From NCBI GenBank assembly GCA_019916065.1, contig CM034241.1, positions 23,722,340 to 23,786,339 of the forward strand: DNA of 64,000 nucleotides, given 5' to 3'. The position numbers were made by a program, and so were the translations under genes. The notes beneath the pieces were generated by a model. The model was not told the DNA's origin. It did no database searches and saw only the letters and a list, made by a program, of their open reading frames with translations. The DNA comes from Vitellaria paradoxa (Eukaryota > Streptophyta > Magnoliopsida > Ericales > Sapotaceae). Of this stretch, positions 63,413 to 64,000 are shown piece after piece (position 1 is the first letter of the stretch; each line of letters starts with the position of its first letter).

Positions 63413-63424
63413 GCTCTGATACCA
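63413..63424 (-). other. Primer-binding site of the copia element
   Basis: In the minus sense TGGTATCAGAGC, complementary to the 3' end of plant initiator methionine tRNA, separated from the LTR by two bases. It primes minus-strand cDNA synthesis. Confidence 0.9.
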
Positions 63425-63426
63425 AT

Positions 63427-63936
63427 TGTTGTTGCGGAAATCCTGGATCACCTTCTGGCAACACCCCTGCAAATAATAGCAAACACGAACACAAGAAAAA
63501 TACACAATAGAAGAACACAAGATTTACGTGGTTCGGCAATTTGCCTACGTCCACGGGCACTCAGAGAAGAAAATCTATTATGTGAATAATATTACAATCA
63601 CACAATATTTCCTTTCACCCAATACCCCAATACACCTCACAAAGCAATTCCCCAAGCAAAACTACAACTCTCACGTCAAAGGAGGAATATAACTAGAGTA
63701 CAAGTTTGCTACCCAAAGCTTTGACTGGTGTCTTTTTCAAAGAAAATGACCCTTTATTTATAACCTCACAAGGCCCCCTCTGCCTTTATGAGAAAACCGA
63801 TGTGGGACAGGATTTACAACCTCACAAGACTTCTTCTGCCTTTATGAGAGATCCAATGTGGGATAGGATTTATAACGTCACAAGACTTCTGCCTTTATGA
63901 GAAAACCAATGTGAGATAGGAGCTAACAAATTAACA
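63427..63936 (-). repeat. 5' LTR of the copia element
   Basis: Near-identical to 58686-59194. It contains the same U3 tandem units, CCCTTTATTTATAA promoter motif (plus-sense, about 63748-63762) and TGTTGTTGCGG boundary. The 510-bp length matches the other copy within small indels. Confidence 0.9.
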
Positions 63937-64000
63937 AACATGCTATAAGCTTCATACCTGGATCCAATTACCTAATTTACCTCACTATAAAATGAATCCT
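63937..64000 (+). pseudogene. Ty3/gypsy pol resumes after the copia insertion
   Basis: After the second AACAT copy the sequence encodes AISFIPGSN, then in the +1-shifted frame PNLPHYKMNP. This is the start of the gypsy reverse-transcriptase domain, following directly on MRDIQH before the insertion. A one-base deletion near 63969-63973 accounts for the frame change. The element continues past the window edge. Confidence 0.85.

Larger units (their letters stand above)
58686..63936 (-). mobile_element. Complete Ty1/copia element (Tnt1/Tork-like), 5251 bp, nested in the gypsy element
   Basis: Two LTRs (59194-58686 and 63936-63427 in the minus sense) enclose gag-pol on the minus strand. The target duplication AACAT is perfect on both sides (58681-58685 and 63937-63941). 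A primer-binding site TGGTATCAGAGC occupies 63424-63413, two bases inside the 5' LTR. A purine-rich AAGGTGGAGAT abuts the 3' LTR (59205-59195). All parts of a full element are present, but the reading frame is broken (see the gag-pol entry). The LTRs differ by about twenty positions by eye over ~510 bp, so insertion is not very recent. Its boundaries split the gypsy pol. Confidence 0.93.

Overview
This is a window of plant nuclear DNA, almost certainly from a dicot. The evidence is a strongly AT-rich background, genes with GT-AG introns and plant-only families (a NGATHA-like B3 repressor and an RLCK-VII kinase), and a dense set of plant transposons. I cannot name the species from the sequence. 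Nothing prokaryotic is present: no operons, CRISPR arrays or rRNA genes. Two complete protein genes stand out. On the minus strand at about 8.7-10.4 kb is a B3-domain transcription factor of the NGATHA-like group, with an RLFGV repression motif. On the plus strand at 42.2-49.3 kb is a six-exon receptor-like cytoplasmic kinase closest to PBL34/35/36. Both models were rebuilt at splice-junction level and keep reading frame throughout. A third locus on the minus strand (52.50-52.71 kb) shows only the last two coding exons of a protein I do not recognise. Its upstream part runs into decayed sequence and then a transposon nest. The two complete genes are independent loci; nothing links them functionally.

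Layout: 0-8.6 kb is AT-rich intergenic DNA with a 1.45-kb hAT-like element (570-2015), short tandem duplications and a MITE. The B3 gene follows. 10.5-15.2 kb holds a second copy of the same MITE family and a foldback cluster. 15.2-23 kb is a graveyard of long LTRs, including one clean 2588-bp solo LTR with a perfect 5-bp target duplication. 23-28 kb is very AT-rich with the 3' end of an L1-type LINE. 28-37.7 kb contains an LTR-like promoter region and then a decayed CACTA (En/Spm) transposon. Its second half carries an array of roughly eleven ~170-bp repeats, split by another insertion. 38.45-41.14 kb looks like a minus-strand non-autonomous Helitron. The kinase gene follows, then an ~1.8-kb foldback element (50.03-51.85 kb).

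The right end (52.7-64 kb) is a layered nest. A tRNA-derived SINE with an 18-bp target duplication sits just upstream of a splice acceptor of the unrecognised gene. Next is a decayed copia LTR plus gag, then a Ty3/gypsy element that starts with its LTR at 55.49 kb. That gypsy element is split inside pol by a complete 5.25-kb Ty1/copia (Tnt1/Tork-like) element with two LTRs and AACAT target duplications. The gypsy frame resumes in the last 60 bases and runs off the window. Both retroelements are inactivated, and most visible inactivating changes are G-to-A or C-to-T on the coding strand. I found no convincing evidence of a new gene system. The most worthwhile leads are the unrecognised C-terminal exons with the adjacent SINE, the ~170-bp array inside the CACTA element, and the exact transposon boundaries.
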